This document shows positions 5,046 to 6,316 of a stretch of 6,316 nt of DNA, in pieces. The notes beneath the pieces were generated by a model, which was given only the letters and a program-made list of their open reading frames with translations, searched no databases and was not told the origin of the DNA. The stretch comes from Massilia sp. (GTDB lineage: Bacteria; Pseudomonadota; Gammaproteobacteria; Burkholderiales; Burkholderiaceae_D): contig JAQGNM010000124.1 of assembly GCA_028291845.1 (NCBI GenBank), positions 1-6,316 of the forward strand. The letters run 5' to 3'. A program made the position numbers and the translations under genes. Positions within the stretch are counted from its first letter, which is position 1, and each line of letters opens with the position of its first letter.

Positions 5046-6316
5046 ACCGCCTGTTCTTCCGTTTTTTCGTGCTGGTGATGCTGGCGATCACGGTGGCGAG
5101 CTTCCTCGTGCACTTCGCCATCAGCCGCCTGTTCGGCGATCCGCTCGAGGAAATCGCCCGCCGCCAGGCGTCCGCCGAAATTTTCCTGCTCGAACAATAT
5201 GTCGACAAGGCGCCTGCCGACGAGTGGCTGGTGCGCCTGAACAAGGTCAGGGAGGTATCGCAGGCGCGCCTCGAACTGGTGCCCCTGAGCAGTGCGCGCA
5301 GCACCGTCAAAGCGCGCTGGTTACCAGCGCTCGAACGTGGCGAACTGGTGCTCGACGCCGACAACAAGGCTTTCTTGCGCCGCGTCGATCTGAAAGGCGA
5401 GCGCTACATCGGCAGCGCCGACGACGTCGTCTACGCGCAGAACCTGCCGATCGACGTCACCCTGGCGCTGGAAATGGAAGCGCTGCGCTACGCCATCGTC
5501 GCTCTGGCCTTGCTGCTGCCGATCGCGCTCTGGTCGCGCGCCCACTGGCGCGGCCTGCAGGCCTTGTCGTGCGTGGCCGACCGCTTCGGCGCCGGCGACC
5601 TGTCGGCGCGCTCGGATTGTCCGCCGGGCGCCTCGATCTACCCGCTGGCCGAGCGCATCAACCACATGGCCGGCCGCATCGAAACCTTGGTGGTGAACCA
5701 GGACCATCTGCTGCACTCGGTGTCGCACGAACTGCGTACGCCGATCGCCCGCCTCGCCTTCGCCATGACTTTATTGCGCGACAAGGCCGACGATCCCGCC
5801 CTCGATGCCCGCTTCGACGCCATGGAAACCGACCTGGCCGAACTGGACGCGCTGGTGGGCGAGTTGCTGGGCATGGCCAAACTGGGCCAGGACGGCGCCT
5901 TGAAAGCGGCGCCCTTCCCCGTGCGCGCCATGCTGGCCGAGTGCGCCGAGCAGCTCGACTTTCCCTGCACTCTCGATTTGACCGCGGCGCCGGACCACAT
6001 CACGGGCGACCGCCGCCTGCTGGCGCGGGCGCTCGACAACGTGCTGCGCAACGCCAAGAAATATGCAAAATCGCGCATAATCATTCAGGCGCGCAGCGTC
6101 GGCGACCAGCTGGAAATCGTCATCGACGACGACGGCCCCGGTATTCCCGAGGCCGAGCGCGAGCATGTTTTCGAGCCGTTTTACCGTCTGGACCGCAGCC
6201 GCGACCGCGCTACCGGCGGCTTCGGACTGGGTCTGGCGATTGCGCAAAAGGCGCTGGCGCTGCACGGCGGCAGCATCCAGGCCGAAGCATCGGCGCTGGG
6301 CGGCGCGCGCTTTGTG
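5042..6316 (+). CDS. RstB-like sensor histidine kinase, 3' end cut off
   Basis: This is an inner-membrane sensor of a two-component system, with 425 residues visible of roughly 435. TM1 covers about residues 8-28. A periplasmic sensor of about 120 residues follows, and TM2 covers about 150-166. A HAMP-type linker holds the RstB-like SRAHWRGLQAL and DRFGAGDLSAR. The phosphorylated histidine is H229 in SVSHELRTPIARL. The ATP-binding domain has an N box with N337 (LDNVLRNAKKY), a D box at D364-GPGI (362-368), an F box FEPFYRLDRSRDR (from 377) and a G2 box GGFGLGLAIA (392-401). All catalytic motifs are intact. The short periplasmic domain, the HW motif after TM2 and the closing GGARF resemble E. 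coli RstB. GTG at 5042 is chosen because it gives the canonical MNRLFFRFF opening before TM1. No response regulator lies upstream. The signal it senses is unknown. Confidence 0.93.
   Translation, partial: MNRLFFRFFVLVMLAITVASFLVHFAISRLFGDPLEEIARRQASAEIFLLEQYVDKAPADEWLVRLNKVREVSQARLELVPLSSARSTVKARWLPALERGELVLDADNKAFLRRVDLKGERYIGSADDVVYAQNLPIDVTLALEMEALRYAIVALALLLPIALWSRAHWRGLQALSCVADRFGAGDLSARSDCPPGASIYPLAERINHMAGRIETLVVNQDHLLHSVSHELRTPIARLAFAMTLLRDKADDPALDARFDAMETDLAELDALVGELLGMAKLGQDGALKAAPFPVRAMLAECAEQLDFPCTLDLTAAPDHITGDRRLLARALDNVLRNAKKYAKSRIIIQARSVGDQLEIVIDDDGPGIPEAEREHVFEPFYRLDRSRDRATGGFGLGLAIAQKALALHGGSIQAEASALGGARFV

Noticed and set aside
5321..6265. Several minus-strand open frames opposite the kinase
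   Set aside because: They are shadows of the histidine kinase, whose motifs are intact and in order on the plus strand.

Overview
The window is 6.3 kb of GC-rich DNA with dense genes and short gaps. The protein families and codon use suggest a beta-proteobacterium, possibly of the Oxalobacteraceae (Massilia, Duganella or Janthinobacterium type). That placement is an impression from the sequence, not a tested assignment. There are six substantial protein genes, two of them cut by the window edges. I see no rRNA, tRNA, CRISPR array, insertion sequence or transposase.

Positions 1-1977 hold a catabolic gene and its probable regulator, transcribed divergently. The left gene (minus strand, start at 995, 3' end outside the window) is an enolase-superfamily acid-sugar dehydratase that looks like D(-)-tartrate dehydratase (TarD), with every catalytic and metal-binding position I can check intact. 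Facing away from it is a LysR-type regulator (1084-1977, GTG start). The 88-bp gap between them carries small dyads and a 9-bp direct repeat that could be LysR sites.

Positions 2057-3094 encode a zinc-ribbon, multi-pass membrane protein of the DUF3667 type. A perfect 9-bp inverted repeat lies just upstream. It converges, with only 4 bp between stop codons, on a minus-strand pair: a MipA/OmpV-family outer-membrane protein (4672-3812), followed two bases later by a secreted protein that I do not recognise (3809-3099). The two are almost certainly co-transcribed.

Positions 4673-5041 are the most structured non-coding part. They contain a candidate mipA promoter, two tandem 33-bp repeats, a strong rho-independent terminator that works only on the minus strand, and a 19-bp palindrome (4960-4978). 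Each arm of that palindrome carries a TTGATG -35-like element, one pointing each way. The rightward promoter reads into an 11-codon ORF whose stop overlaps the GTG start of an RstB-like sensor histidine kinase (5042 onward, cut at the right edge). The leftward promoter would make an RNA of about 80 nt ending at the terminator, or a leader of the mipA operon if the terminator is read through.

Functionally, the right half suggests an envelope-sensing locus: a membrane sensor kinase divergent from an outer-membrane MipA/OmpV protein and a periplasmic partner. No response regulator is visible, and it may lie beyond position 6316. Nothing here amounts to a demonstrated new system. The best leads are the divergent control region with its orphan terminator, and the unrecognised secreted partner of MipA.
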